Positions 25,821 through 33,712 of a stretch of DNA of 34,769 nt are shown here, piece after piece. The notes under the pieces were generated by a model that saw nothing but the letters and a program-made list of their open reading frames with translations, searched no databases and was not told the origin of the DNA. The stretch is from NCBI GenBank assembly GCA_945971755.1, contig CAMFPJ010000002.1, forward strand, positions 1 through 34,769, written 5' to 3'. The translations under genes were made by a program, and so were the position numbers. Within the stretch, counting starts at the first letter, position 1, and the number at the start of each line of letters is the position of its first letter. This DNA comes from an uncultured Clostridia bacterium. Its GTDB lineage: Bacteria > Bacillota > Clostridia > Oscillospirales > Acutalibacteraceae.

Positions 25821-27515
25821 ATGCTTGCAAACCTTAAAATCAGCAATATTGCAATAATAAAAGAGGCTGTTATTGATTTCGGTAACGGTCTTAATGTGCT
25901 TACCGGCGAAACAGGCGCAGGTAAATCCATTATTATTGATGCAATAAATGCGGTTTTAGGTGAAAGAACTTCAAGAGAACTTATTCGCACAGGAACTGAT
26001 TTTGCTGAGGTTTGTGCATTATTCCGGAATATAAATAATTCTGTAATAAATGTTCTTACAGAAATCGGTATCCGGCCTGAAGAAGATTCAACTCTTTTAA
26101 TTACCCGTAAAATGTTTGCTGACGGCAAGAATGTCTGCAAAGTAAACGGTCAGTCTGTCACCGTGTCAATGCTGAAAAAAATCGGTCAAACACTAATAAA
26201 TATTCACGGTCAGCTTGACAATCAAAATTTACTTAATGAAGAACATCATGTTTCTTATATTGATGCTTTTTCAGGAAATGAACTTATAAAAGAAGAATAT
26301 GTTACAGCTTACAATTCCTTTAAGGAAGCAGAAAGAAAATACAAATCATTTGTAAACAACGAATCGGAAAAAGCGAGAAAAATTGATATTTTAACTTATC
26401 AGACCGAAGAAATTGAAGCAGCAGACATAAAAACAGGGGAGTACGCTGATTTAATTAAGAGAAGAAGTTTTCTTCAAAACGCAGAAACACTCATTGAACT
26501 TGTGTCCTCTGCGCTTTCTGCTATTCAAGGCGAAGACGGGGAAAACGGTGCCGATTCCCTTGTCTCTTTTGCGTCATCTTCACTTCAAAAGGCTGCAGAT
26601 TACGATGATACATTAAAAACAGTATCCGAAACACTTACTGATATTTCTTATTCGCTTGCTGACTGTGCATCTGAACTTAACAGTTTTTTGTTTTCCGCTG
26701 ATATTGACCCCAAGGAACTCGATTTAGTAGAAGAAAGAATTTCTGTTCTTGAATCTATTTTCAAAAAATACGGCGAAACGGAAGAAGATGTTTTAGAGTA
26801 TCTTCAAAATGCGCAAAAAGAACTTGAAGAAATTACATTCTCAGACAAGATTAAAGAAAATCTGAAAGCAGAAGCAGACGAAAAAGAAAAACAAATGTTT
26901 AGATGTGCCGAAAAGTTAAGTGAAACACGTAAAAGAGCGTCTGAAATGTTTATTAAAACTGTAGAAAATGAACTTGAATTTCTTGAAATGCCGTCTATTG
27001 TATTTAAGGTGGTTCAAAATAAAGTTGAATGCAACGAAAACGGTCAAGATGAGATTTATTTCATGATTTCCGCTAATGCAGGTGAAGAGCCGAAGGCACT
27101 TTCTAAAATAGCATCAGGCGGTGAATTGTCAAGAATAATGCTTGCAATTAAAAATGTTCTTGCAAGTAACGATGAAATCCAAACACTTATTTTTGATGAA
27201 ATTGATACCGGTGTAAGCGGAAGAACAGCACAAAAAATCGGTATTAAACTCAAAGAGGTGTCGTTTGACAGGCAGGTGCTTTGCGTTACTCATTTGGCAC
27301 AGATTGCTTCTTTTGCTGACAGTCATTATTTGATTTCAAAGTCAGAACATGATAATAAAACATTTACCAATGTAAAAATTCTTTCGGATAGCGAGAGAAT
27401 TGATGAGCTTTCAAGAATTATAGGCGGAATTAAAAGTACTGATATTTCTAAAAAAGCCGCCGAAGAACTGATTGTTAACGCTAAAAATTATTTTGTTGAC
27501 AAAAAGCAAAATTAA
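25821..27515 (+). CDS. recN: DNA repair protein RecN
   Basis: RecN is an SMC-like ATPase acting early in double-strand break repair. The 564-residue protein has an N-terminal Walker A GETGAGKS at 29-36 and Gln-loop IHGQLDNQNLL. Long coiled-coil arms (about 150-370) follow, then the C-terminal head with ASGGELSRIMLAIK, Walker B LIFDEIDTGVSG and VTHLAQIASFAD. It is the last gene of the nusB operon. The tyrS promoter overlaps its final codons. Confidence 0.97.
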   Translation: MLANLKISNIAIIKEAVIDFGNGLNVLTGETGAGKSIIIDAINAVLGERTSRELIRTGTDFAEVCALFRNINNSVINVLTEIGIRPEEDSTLLITRKMFADGKNVCKVNGQSVTVSMLKKIGQTLINIHGQLDNQNLLNEEHHVSYIDAFSGNELIKEEYVTAYNSFKEAERKYKSFVNNESEKARKIDILTYQTEEIEAADIKTGEYADLIKRRSFLQNAETLIELVSSALSAIQGEDGENGADSLVSFASSSLQKAADYDDTLKTVSETLTDISYSLADCASELNSFLFSADIDPKELDLVEERISVLESIFKKYGETEEDVLEYLQNAQKELEEITFSDKIKENLKAEADEKEKQMFRCAEKLSETRKRASEMFIKTVENELEFLEMPSIVFKVVQNKVECNENGQDEIYFMISANAGEEPKALSKIASGGELSRIMLAIKNVLASNDEIQTLIFDEIDTGVSGRTAQKIGIKLKEVSFDRQVLCVTHLAQIASFADSHYLISKSEHDNKTFTNVKILSDSERIDELSRIIGGIKSTDISKKAAEELIVNAKNYFVDKKQN

Positions 27516-27523
27516 TGTATAAT
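27496..27523 (+). promoter_or_regulatory. Promoter of the T-box/tyrS transcript
   Basis: Perfect TTGACA (27496-27501), a 16-base spacer and perfect TATAAT (27518-27523) straddle the recN stop codon. Transcription should begin near 27530, giving a leader of about 275 bases. Confidence 0.85.
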
Positions 27524-27529
27524 ATTGAC

Positions 27530-27781
27530 GTAAAGATTATGACACGAAGAAGTAACAGTTACTTTAAGCAAAGAGAGTTTTCGGTCGGTGTAAGAAAACG
27601 TGAAGGTGCTGTGAAATACATCGTCGAGTTGTTGCCCTGAACTTTTATTAGGGGCAAACGGGAGTTCCCGTTACAGAACAGAGTAATGTCAGTTACTCGT
27701 TAAGGTCATTTTCGTGAGGAAATGGCAAATTGAGGTGGTATCACGGTTTTTCGTCCTCTGCTTTTTGCAGAGGGCTTTTTT
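27530..27781 (+). promoter_or_regulatory. Tyrosine T-box riboswitch
   Basis: The leader shows T-box hallmarks: an AGAGAG element near 27571-27577, the Stem I loops, and the T-box sequence GAGGTGGTATCACGG (27732-27746). The antiterminator can be drawn by hand: GAGG (27732-27735) pairs with CCTC (27755-27758) and ACG (27743-27745) with CGT (27752-27754), leaving a seven-base bulge TGGTATC. Its UGGU would pair with the ACCA end of an uncharged tRNA whose discriminator base is A, as in tRNA-Tyr. A UAC (Tyr) specifier codon lies at 27617-27619, followed by A. Uncharged tRNA-Tyr should prevent termination and raise tyrS expression. Confidence 0.93.
27753..27781 (+). terminator. T-box terminator
   Basis: CCTCTGC (27755-27761) pairs with GCAGAGG (27767-27773), extended by two outer pairs and followed by six U residues. 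Its 5' arm shares CCTC with the antiterminator, so the two folds exclude each other. Confidence 0.92.
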
Positions 27782-27806
27782 ATTGCAAATAATTGGAGGT
27801 TTTTAT

Positions 27807-29033
27807 ATGGGAATTTATGAAGAATTACAAAGAAGAGGTCTTATTGCACAGGTTACCGATGAAGAAAAGATTCGTGACCTTGTAAATAACGGTAAGGCTA
27901 CATTCTATATCGGCTTTGACTGCACGGCAGACAGTCTTACTGCAGGTCACTTTATGGCTCTAACTCTTATGAAGCGTCTTCAAATGGCTGGTAATAAGCC
28001 GATTGCACTTATCGGCGGTGGTACAACAATGATTGGTGACCCGTCAGGCAGAACAGATATGAGAAAAATGCTCACTAAAGAAGATATTGACCATAACGCA
28101 GAATGCTTCAAAAAGCAAATGGAAAGATTTATTGATTTTTCAGACGGTAAAGCATTGATGGTTAACAATGCAGATTGGCTCTTAAATCTTAACTATGTTG
28201 AACTTCTTCGTGAGGTTGGCGCGTGCTTCTCAGTTAACAATATGCTTCGCGCAGAGTGCTATAAGCAGAGAATGGAAAAAGGTCTTTCGTTCCTTGAATT
28301 CAACTATATGATTATGCAAAGTTATGACTTTTACTATATGTTCAAAAATTATGACTGTAACCTTGAATTCGGCGGAGACGACCAGTGGAGCAATATGCTT
28401 GGCGGTACTGAACTTATCAGGAAAAAACTCGGTGAAGATGCACATGCAATGACCATCACTCTTCTCACTGATTCTCAAGGCAAAAAAATGGGTAAAACTG
28501 CCGGTAATGCTGTTTGGCTTGACCCGAATAAAACAAGTCCCTTTGAATTCTATCAGTACTGGAGGAATGTTGCGGACTCAGACGTTCTTAAATGTATCAG
28601 AATGCTTACATTCATTCCTGTCGATGAAATTGATAAGATGGATTCTTGGGAAGGCAGTCAGCTTAATACTGCTAAAGAGATACTTGCTTTTGAGCTTACA
28701 AAGCTTGTTCACGGCGAAGAGGAAGCAGTTAAAGCACAAGAAGCAGCAAGAGCAATTTTCTCAGGTGCAGGCAGTACAGAAAATATGCCGACTGTTGAAA
28801 TTACTGCCGACGACCTTACAGACGGTGCAATTTCAGTCGCCGATATAATGCTTAAAGCAGGAATTGTTAAGTCAAAAGGTGAGGCAAGACGAGCTATTGA
28901 ACAAGGCGGAGTATCAGTTGACGATGAAAAAGTCACAGATGCCTTCAAAAAACTTTCTGTGGCTGATTTTGAAAAAGGACACGTTGTAATCAAAAAGGGC
29001 AAAAAAGTGTTCTATAAGGCAATTCTCGCATAA
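27807..29033 (+). CDS. tyrS: Tyrosyl-tRNA synthetase
   Basis: TyrS charges tRNA-Tyr. The start is the ATG at 27807 (408 residues), with GGAGG eight bases upstream; the frame stays open further upstream only because it crosses the T-box. The class I catalytic domain carries YIGFDCTADSLTAGHFMAL (HIGH-equivalent), DPSGRTDMRKML, QSYDFYYM, FGGDDQWSNMLGG and the KMSKS-type loop KKMGKTAGNAVWLD. A C-terminal S4 RNA-binding domain (about 340-408) is present with SKGEARRAIEQGGVSVDDEKV. It is monocistronic, ended by a strong terminator. Confidence 0.97.
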   Translation: MGIYEELQRRGLIAQVTDEEKIRDLVNNGKATFYIGFDCTADSLTAGHFMALTLMKRLQMAGNKPIALIGGGTTMIGDPSGRTDMRKMLTKEDIDHNAECFKKQMERFIDFSDGKALMVNNADWLLNLNYVELLREVGACFSVNNMLRAECYKQRMEKGLSFLEFNYMIMQSYDFYYMFKNYDCNLEFGGDDQWSNMLGGTELIRKKLGEDAHAMTITLLTDSQGKKMGKTAGNAVWLDPNKTSPFEFYQYWRNVADSDVLKCIRMLTFIPVDEIDKMDSWEGSQLNTAKEILAFELTKLVHGEEEAVKAQEAARAIFSGAGSTENMPTVEITADDLTDGAISVADIMLKAGIVKSKGEARRAIEQGGVSVDDEKVTDAFKKLSVADFEKGHVVIKKGKKVFYKAILA

Positions 29034-29057
29034 GCAAAACTAACAAAACAAAAATTT

Positions 29058-29090
29058 AAGGCTGTACTTGTGCATAATCAGTACAGCCTT
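29058..29090. terminator. Bidirectional terminator between tyrS and the lysine operon
   Basis: AAGGCTGTAC pairs perfectly with GTACAGCCTT across a 13-base loop. TTTTCTTTATTT follows on the plus strand, and an A/T-rich run including TTTTTG on the minus strand. It serves both tyrS and the converging asd-dapA-dapB-ACT operon. Confidence 0.9.
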
Positions 29091-29112
29091 TTCTTTATTT
29101 ATAGATTAAGTT

Positions 29113-29568
29113 TTAGTTAAACGCTTTGCAAAGTGATGAATAAACCGTTTCGCCGTCATGTGCATAAACAAGGACAGAAATATCAGCCTCAGAAGTTGTA
29201 ATCATTCTAACATCAATATTGTTCTCTGAAATAGCCTTGAAAGCTTTTGCAGCAACTCCCGGACATTCTTTCATTTCAGCACCGAAAACTGAAATTTTGC
29301 TGTTTCCTGAGCTTATAGCGAGTTTAACTTCGGGAAGAAGTTCACGAAGACGTGAGGCAACGGCAAAAAGCTTTCCAAGTTCTTCGTCTTTTACGGTAAA
29401 TGAAATACAGGGACTTGAAGCTTGCGGCGGAATTTGCGAAATCATATCAACATCAATTCCATCACTTGCAAGTAATTCAAATATTTTTGCTGTAACTCCT
29501 ATGTCAGCAGGGGAAGCATTAAGTGAAATAAGCGTTACATTTTCAATCATTGAAACTTCATAAGCCAT
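29113..29568 (-). CDS. Stand-alone ACT-domain protein resembling the aspartokinase regulatory half
   Basis: The 151-residue protein consists of two ACT domains (about 8-78 and 90-150) and nothing else. The sequence follows the C-terminal regulatory part of aspartokinase: VTLISLNASPADIGVTAKIF with GIDVDMISQ in the first domain, and ISVFGAEMKECPGVAAKAF with NIDVRMITTSEADISVLV in the second. No kinase domain is present here or beside it. It is the last gene of the lysine operon, three bases after dapB, with GAGG eight bases before its ATG. It may act as a separate lysine- or threonine-sensing subunit for an aspartokinase encoded elsewhere, comparable to the beta subunit of B. subtilis aspartokinase II, which arises from an internal start. 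That role is inference. Confidence 0.85.
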   Translation of the reverse strand: MAYEVSMIENVTLISLNASPADIGVTAKIFELLASDGIDVDMISQIPPQASSPCISFTVKDEELGKLFAVASRLRELLPEVKLAISSGNSKISVFGAEMKECPGVAAKAFKAISENNIDVRMITTSEADISVLVYAHDGETVYSSLCKAFN

Positions 29569-29571
29569 AAT

Positions 29572-30321
29572 TTATACCTCTAAAATATCTTTCATTGAGT
29601 ACATTCCTGCATTTTGATTATGAAGGAATTTTGCCGCGTTAATTGCACCATTTGCAAAAAGCTTTTTTGAATATGCGGAATGAGAAATTTTAATAACCTC
29701 GTCAGTGCCAGCAAAAATAATTTCGTGCTCACCTACAATCGTACCGCCGCGGACAGAACTGATGCCGATTTCGTTCTTTGATCTCTTCATTCTCTTTGAA
29801 TGACGGTCAAATTCGTAAACAGGCTCTATTTCAAGCACGCTTGAAATTTCATCAGCAAGCAAAAGAGCAGTTCCGCTGGGAGCATCGATTTTTTGATTGT
29901 GATGCATTTCAACGATTTCAATATCAAAATCCGGTGAAAGGACAGATGCCGCCTTTTTAGCAAGTTCGGAAATAAGATTAACACCCAAACTCATATTTGC
30001 AGTAAAAAATACAGGAATATCTTTTGATGCTTCTTTAATCTTATTTAGACCTGTTTCATCAATACCTGTTGTTGCAACAACGGCAGGTATTTTTTTATCT
30101 GTTGCAAATTTAAGCATAGAAGAAAGCATAGCAGGGTGTGAGAAGTCGATAATCACATCAGCTTCAATCGAAACATCATCAAAAGAACGGTAAACGGGAA
30201 AATCAGTATTATCGCCGTAAGGGTCAACACCTGCAACGACCTTTACATTTTCAGTATTACAAGCACTTTCATAAACAACCCTACCCATTTTACCGTTAGC
30301 ACCGCATAAAAGTATCCTCAT
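29572..30321 (-). CDS. dapB: 4-hydroxy-tetrahydrodipicolinate reductase
   Basis: DapB reduces the DapA product in the lysine/diaminopimelate pathway using NAD(P)H. I prefer the ATG ending at 30321 (249 residues, starting MRILLCGANG); a GTG three codons upstream has poor SD spacing. Motifs are GANGKMG at 7-13 for the dinucleotide, DFSHP, ATTG, and the catalytic/substrate loop EMHHNQKIDAPSGTA. The C-terminal GEHEIIFAG...ISHSAYSK segment is typical. It lies 22 bases after dapA. Confidence 0.96.
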   Translation of the reverse strand: MRILLCGANGKMGRVVYESACNTENVKVVAGVDPYGDNTDFPVYRSFDDVSIEADVIIDFSHPAMLSSMLKFATDKKIPAVVATTGIDETGLNKIKEASKDIPVFFTANMSLGVNLISELAKKAASVLSPDFDIEIVEMHHNQKIDAPSGTALLLADEISSVLEIEPVYEFDRHSKRMKRSKNEIGISSVRGGTIVGEHEIIFAGTDEVIKISHSAYSKKLFANGAINAAKFLHNQNAGMYSMKDILEV

Positions 30322-30343
30322 ATTTTTCACATCCTAACTGAAA

Positions 30344-31231
30344 TTAGATTAAGTTATATTTCTTAAGAACCGTGCGTAGTTTTTCTGTTTTAGCATCGTC
30401 CATCTCGCAAAGCGGAAGACGAAGCGGTCCAACCTCCATACCCATCATATTCATTGCAACCTTAACGGGAATTGGGTTCACGTCCATAAACATAGAATTA
30501 CAAAGTTCTAAGTATTTAAGCTGAAGTTCAGCGCTTTCTTTGCATTTACCCTCAAGGTAAAGAGTAGGAATATCATGTGCAACCTTTGGGCAGATATTTG
30601 AAAGAACAGAAATCACACCCTTACCGCCAAGTGACATGATCGGTACGATTTGGTCGTCATTACCTGAATAAATATCTAACTTGTCACCGCAAAGTGCTAT
30701 GGTTTTTGCAATCTGTGAAAGGTCACCTGTTGCTTCTTTAGCAGCAACAATATTTTTGTGTTCTGCAAGTTCAGCATAAGTTTCAGGAAGCACATTACAG
30801 CCGGTTCTGCTCGGAACATTGTAAATAATAATGGGAGTTGATACTCTGTCTGCAATAAACTGATAATGCTTAGCAAGACCTCTTTGCGAGGCTTTGTTGT
30901 AATAGGGAGTAACAATCAAAAGACCGTCAGCACCCGCTTTTTCTGCATCATTAGAAAGCTCAACAGCATAAGCTGTTTCGTTACTGCCGGTGCCTGCAAT
31001 AACAGGAATTCTGTGATTAACAACATCTACCGTGTACTTTATAACGTCTAAGTGCTCTTTCGGGGAAAGAGTAGCGCTTTCTCCGGTTGTACCGCAAATT
31101 ACGATTGCGTCAGTTGAGTTTGCAATTTGGTCTTCAAGTATTTTTGCAAGACATTCGTAGTTTACACTGCCGTCTTCATGGAAAGGTGTGATGATTGCAA
31201 CACCGGCACCTGTAAAAATAGGTTTACTCAT
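30344..31231 (-). CDS. dapA: 4-hydroxy-tetrahydrodipicolinate synthase
   Basis: DapA condenses pyruvate with aspartate semialdehyde, the first committed step toward diaminopimelate and lysine. The TIM-barrel protein has 295 residues. It shows GTTGES at 47-52, the catalytic Tyr137 in IIYNVPSRTG, and the Schiff-base Lys165 in AAKEATGD. GGAG lies six bases before the ATG. It is 11 bases after asd in a riboswitch-controlled operon. In a spore-former, DapA product is also the precursor of dipicolinic acid. Confidence 0.97.
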   Translation of the reverse strand: MSKPIFTGAGVAIITPFHEDGSVNYECLAKILEDQIANSTDAIVICGTTGESATLSPKEHLDVIKYTVDVVNHRIPVIAGTGSNETAYAVELSNDAEKAGADGLLIVTPYYNKASQRGLAKHYQFIADRVSTPIIIYNVPSRTGCNVLPETYAELAEHKNIVAAKEATGDLSQIAKTIALCGDKLDIYSGNDDQIVPIMSLGGKGVISVLSNICPKVAHDIPTLYLEGKCKESAELQLKYLELCNSMFMDVNPIPVKVAMNMMGMEVGPLRLPLCEMDDAKTEKLRTVLKKYNLI

Positions 31232-31242
31232 AATTTTCTCCT

Positions 31243-32328
31243 TTAATCAAGATAGCCTTCGGCCGCTAAAAGCTCTGCCATAAGAACTGCGCCGCCTGCT
31301 GCACCACGGAGAGTGTTGTGTGAAAGGGCAACAAATTTGTAGTCATACTGCGTGTCTTCACGAAGTCTGCCGATTGAAATTGCCATTCCGCCCTCAAGGT
31401 CTCTGTGGATTTTTGTCTGCGGGAAATTCTCTTCTTCAAAGTAGTTAAGGAACTGCTTAGGAGCAGAGGGAAGATTCAATTCCTGTGCTTTACCTGAATA
31501 ATTCTTCCATACATTTAATATTTCTTCTTTTGTCGGTTTATTCTCAAATCTTACAAATGCTGCTGCCATGTGACCGTTTGAAACGGGAACACGAAGGCAC
31601 TGTGCAGTAAAGTTTGGTCTTGTTGAGTCAACAATTACATCGCCTTGAATCTCACCCCAAATTTTAAGAGGTTCTTTTTCACTCTTTTCTTCTTCACCGC
31701 CGATAAACGGAATAACATTATCAATCATTTCCGGCCAAGTGTCAAAGGTTTTGCCTGCACCTGAAATTGCCTGATACGTACAAACAAGAACATCTTTTAC
31801 TTTGTAGCCTGCTTTATCAAGAGGGAAAAGTGCAGGTACATAACCCTGAAGTGAGCAGTTGGGTTTAACAGCAATAAAGCCTCGTTTTGTTCCGAGACGT
31901 TTACGCTGTGCAGGGATAATCTCTGCGTGACTGTCATTAAGCTCGGGAAGAATCATGGGAACGTCCGGAGTGTGCCTGTGAGCGCTGTTATTTGAAACAA
32001 CAGGACATTCCGCCTTTGCATAAGCTTCCTCAAGCGCCTTTATTTCATCCTTCTTCATATCAACTGCGCAGAAAACAAAGTCAACCGATTTTGCGATTTC
32101 TTCAATATCTTCAGTTGCGTTTTTCACTATAATATCTTTCATACTTTCCGGGATAGATACATCCATGCACCACTTTGAGCCTACTGCATCTTCATATCTT
32201 TTACCTGCAGAACGGGGACTTGCGGCAAGAGTAGTAACATTAAACCACGGGTGGTTCTCTAAAATGGTCATAAAACGCTGACCGACCATGCCTGTTGCAC
32301 CGATAATTCCCACATTGTACTTTTTCAC
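31243..32328 (-). CDS. asd: Aspartate-semialdehyde dehydrogenase (archaeal/fungal-type)
   Basis: Asd reduces aspartyl phosphate to aspartate semialdehyde, the branch point for lysine, methionine and threonine. The chosen start is the GTG ending at 32328 (361 residues) because GGAGG lies nine bases upstream; a TTG two codons earlier is only three bases from it. The N-terminal GATGMVG (10-16) binds NADP. The catalytic Cys158 lies in KPNCSLQG, followed by CTYQAISGAG and VPVSNGHMAAAF. The length and these motifs fit the archaeal/fungal-like branch of ASADH rather than the commoner bacterial branch. It is first in the lysine operon, under a lysine riboswitch. Confidence 0.94.
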   Translation of the reverse strand: MKKYNVGIIGATGMVGQRFMTILENHPWFNVTTLAASPRSAGKRYEDAVGSKWCMDVSIPESMKDIIVKNATEDIEEIAKSVDFVFCAVDMKKDEIKALEEAYAKAECPVVSNNSAHRHTPDVPMILPELNDSHAEIIPAQRKRLGTKRGFIAVKPNCSLQGYVPALFPLDKAGYKVKDVLVCTYQAISGAGKTFDTWPEMIDNVIPFIGGEEEKSEKEPLKIWGEIQGDVIVDSTRPNFTAQCLRVPVSNGHMAAAFVRFENKPTKEEILNVWKNYSGKAQELNLPSAPKQFLNYFEEENFPQTKIHRDLEGGMAISIGRLREDTQYDYKFVALSHNTLRGAAGGAVLMAELLAAEGYLD

Positions 32329-32342
32329 TTGCAATTACCTCC

Positions 32343-32362
32343 AAAAAATGATATTCTATCAT
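32343..32362 (-). promoter_or_regulatory. Second small hairpin with U-tract before the asd SD
   Basis: On the minus strand ATGATA-GAA-TATCAT is followed by U residues running into the SD GGAGG (32342-32338). It is a weak 6-bp stem, but it could add to the riboswitch terminator or influence ribosome access. Confidence 0.4.
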
Positions 32363-32368
32363 CTGTAT

Positions 32369-32404
32369 TAAAAAATCAGTAATGATTATTCCACCATTAC
32401 TGAT
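32369..32404 (-). terminator. Lysine riboswitch terminator
   Basis: On the minus strand ATCAGTAATG pairs perfectly with CATTACTGAT (10 bp, 10-base loop), and about six U residues follow. It lies 30 bases after the aptamer and about 40 before asd, as expected for an L-box expression platform. Confidence 0.88.
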
Positions 32405-32433
32405 ACGTTTCTCGGTATTAAGACGAATCAAAA

Positions 32434-32600
32434 TACGAAAGCACTCCATCAGATGATGACAGTCACATTACTCTTAATAATGCAACCAGCGTTTGCCCAT
32501 TCAGGTAAGCAAATGCTTCGGCAATAAATCCTTTTTGACTTCATCTTAAGTCCCTGACAACTTCAAAAATCATACTGATATTTATTGCGCCTCAATCGCA
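32434..32600 (-). promoter_or_regulatory. Lysine riboswitch (L-box) aptamer
   Basis: On the minus strand the leader shows the L-box core in order: GATTGAGGCGC near the 5' end, CAGTA, GAAGTTGTCAGGGACTT, AAAAGG, then GCCGAAGC, GGGCAAACGCTGGTTGC, an ACTGTCATCATCTGATGGAG hairpin and GTGCTTTCG closing P1. These align by eye with the B. subtilis lysC leader. It precedes asd-dapA-dapB, and lysine should favour the terminator at 32369-32404. P1 is imperfect (two U-U pairs), so its exact ends are approximate. Confidence 0.92.
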
Positions 32601-32604
32601 ATAA

Positions 32605-32610
32605 TATAAT
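32605..32610 (+). promoter_or_regulatory. Possible -10 box of a queA promoter
   Basis: TATAAT at 32605-32610 on the plus strand overlaps the -10 of the opposing lysine promoter. The -35 position (about 32581-32587) matches poorly, so this is a weak prediction. No better queA promoter is visible. Confidence 0.25.
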
Positions 32611-32634
32611 AGCATTTTACACAGTATCTGTCAA
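32606..32634 (-). promoter_or_regulatory. Promoter of the lysine operon
   Basis: On the minus strand a perfect TTGACA (32634-32629), a 17-base spacer and TATTAT (32611-32606) predict a start near 32599, exactly at the 5' edge of the riboswitch. Confidence 0.82.
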
Positions 32635-32674
32635 ACATTTTTGTCAATTTTATCAACTTAACGGAGAAATATAT

Positions 32675-33703
32675 ATGAAAAAGTCTGATTTTTATTATGA
32701 TTTACCAAAAGAGCTAATTGCACAAACGCCGTTAAAGCAAAGAGACAACTCTCGAATGATGGTTATTAACCGTAAAACTCAGGAAATTGAGCATAAGCAT
32801 TTTTATGACATAATTGAGCTACTAAACAAGGGGGATTGCCTTGTTCTCAACAATACAAGAGTTCTTCCCGCACGAATTTACGGTACAAAAAAAGACACAG
32901 GTGCCACAGTTGAATTTCTACTTCTTAACAATTTAGGTAATGATGAGTGGGAAACTATAACAGGTCCGGGAAAAAGAGCAAAAGTCGGTACTGAGTTTAC
33001 TTTTGGCGACGGTATTCTTTCTTGCAAGGTCATTAAGGTACTTGAAAACGGTAACCGTATCGCAAAATTTTCTTATGACGGCTCAAATATTTACGAGGTA
33101 CTTGATAAAGTCGGCGAAATGCCGCTTCCTCATTACATAACCGAAAAACTTGAAGACAGGGAGCGTTACCAGACAGTTTACTCAAAGGAACTCGGCTCTG
33201 CCGCAGCGCCTACCGCAGGACTTCATTTTACCGAAGAAATAATGAAGAGAATTACTGATAAAGGCGTCAAGATTTGTTATGTTACATTGCACGTTGGCAT
33301 AGGTACTTTCAGACCCGTAAAAGCAGAGAACATTGAAGACCACAATATGCACTCCGAGCATTATGTTTTACCGAAGGAAACCGCCGATATCATCAATGAC
33401 ACGAAGAAAAACGGCGGTAGGGTAATTGCAGTAGGCACAACATGCTGCAGAACGCTTGAAAGCGTTGCCTCAAAATTCGGTGAAATAAGAGAATATGAAG
33501 ATTCAACCAATATTTTTATTTATCCGGGTTACGAATTTAAGTGCATTGACGCTCTGTTAACCAATTTTCATTTACCTGAGAGCACGCTTATTATGCTTGT
33601 TTCTGCTTTTTATAACAGAGAAAAGGTGCTTGAAGCTTATAATTCGGCAGTTAAAGAACGGTATAGGTTTTTTTCATTCGGTGATTGTATGTTTATCTAT
33701 TAA
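32675..33703 (+). CDS. queA: S-adenosylmethionine:tRNA ribosyltransferase-isomerase QueA
   Basis: QueA transfers and isomerises the ribose of S-adenosylmethionine onto preQ1 in tRNA to give epoxyqueuosine. The start is the ATG at 32675 (342 residues) with GGAGA upstream; the frame remains open upstream only by chance. Motifs are [41 protein letters not shown], the [10 protein letters not shown] segment, [13 protein letters not shown] and HSEHY, then [17 protein letters not shown]. tgt, the preceding enzyme in the pathway, follows 9 bases downstream. Confidence 0.97.
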   Translation: MKKSDFYYDLPKELIAQTPLKQRDNSRMMVINRKTQEIEHKHFYDIIELLNKGDCLVLNNTRVLPARIYGTKKDTGATVEFLLLNNLGNDEWETITGPGKRAKVGTEFTFGDGILSCKVIKVLENGNRIAKFSYDGSNIYEVLDKVGEMPLPHYITEKLEDRERYQTVYSKELGSAAAPTAGLHFTEEIMKRITDKGVKICYVTLHVGIGTFRPVKAENIEDHNMHSEHYVLPKETADIINDTKKNGGRVIAVGTTCCRTLESVASKFGEIREYEDSTNIFIYPGYEFKCIDALLTNFHLPESTLIMLVSAFYNREKVLEAYNSAVKERYRFFSFGDCMFIY

Positions 33704-33712
33704 GGAGTATGT

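Noticed and set aside
27714-27806. Upstream extension of the tyrS reading frame
   Set aside because: It crosses the T-box and terminator; the SD and family start support 27807.
32585-32674. Upstream extension of the queA frame
   Set aside because: It overlaps the opposing lysine promoter and riboswitch edge. The SD-linked ATG at 32675 matches the QueA N-terminus.
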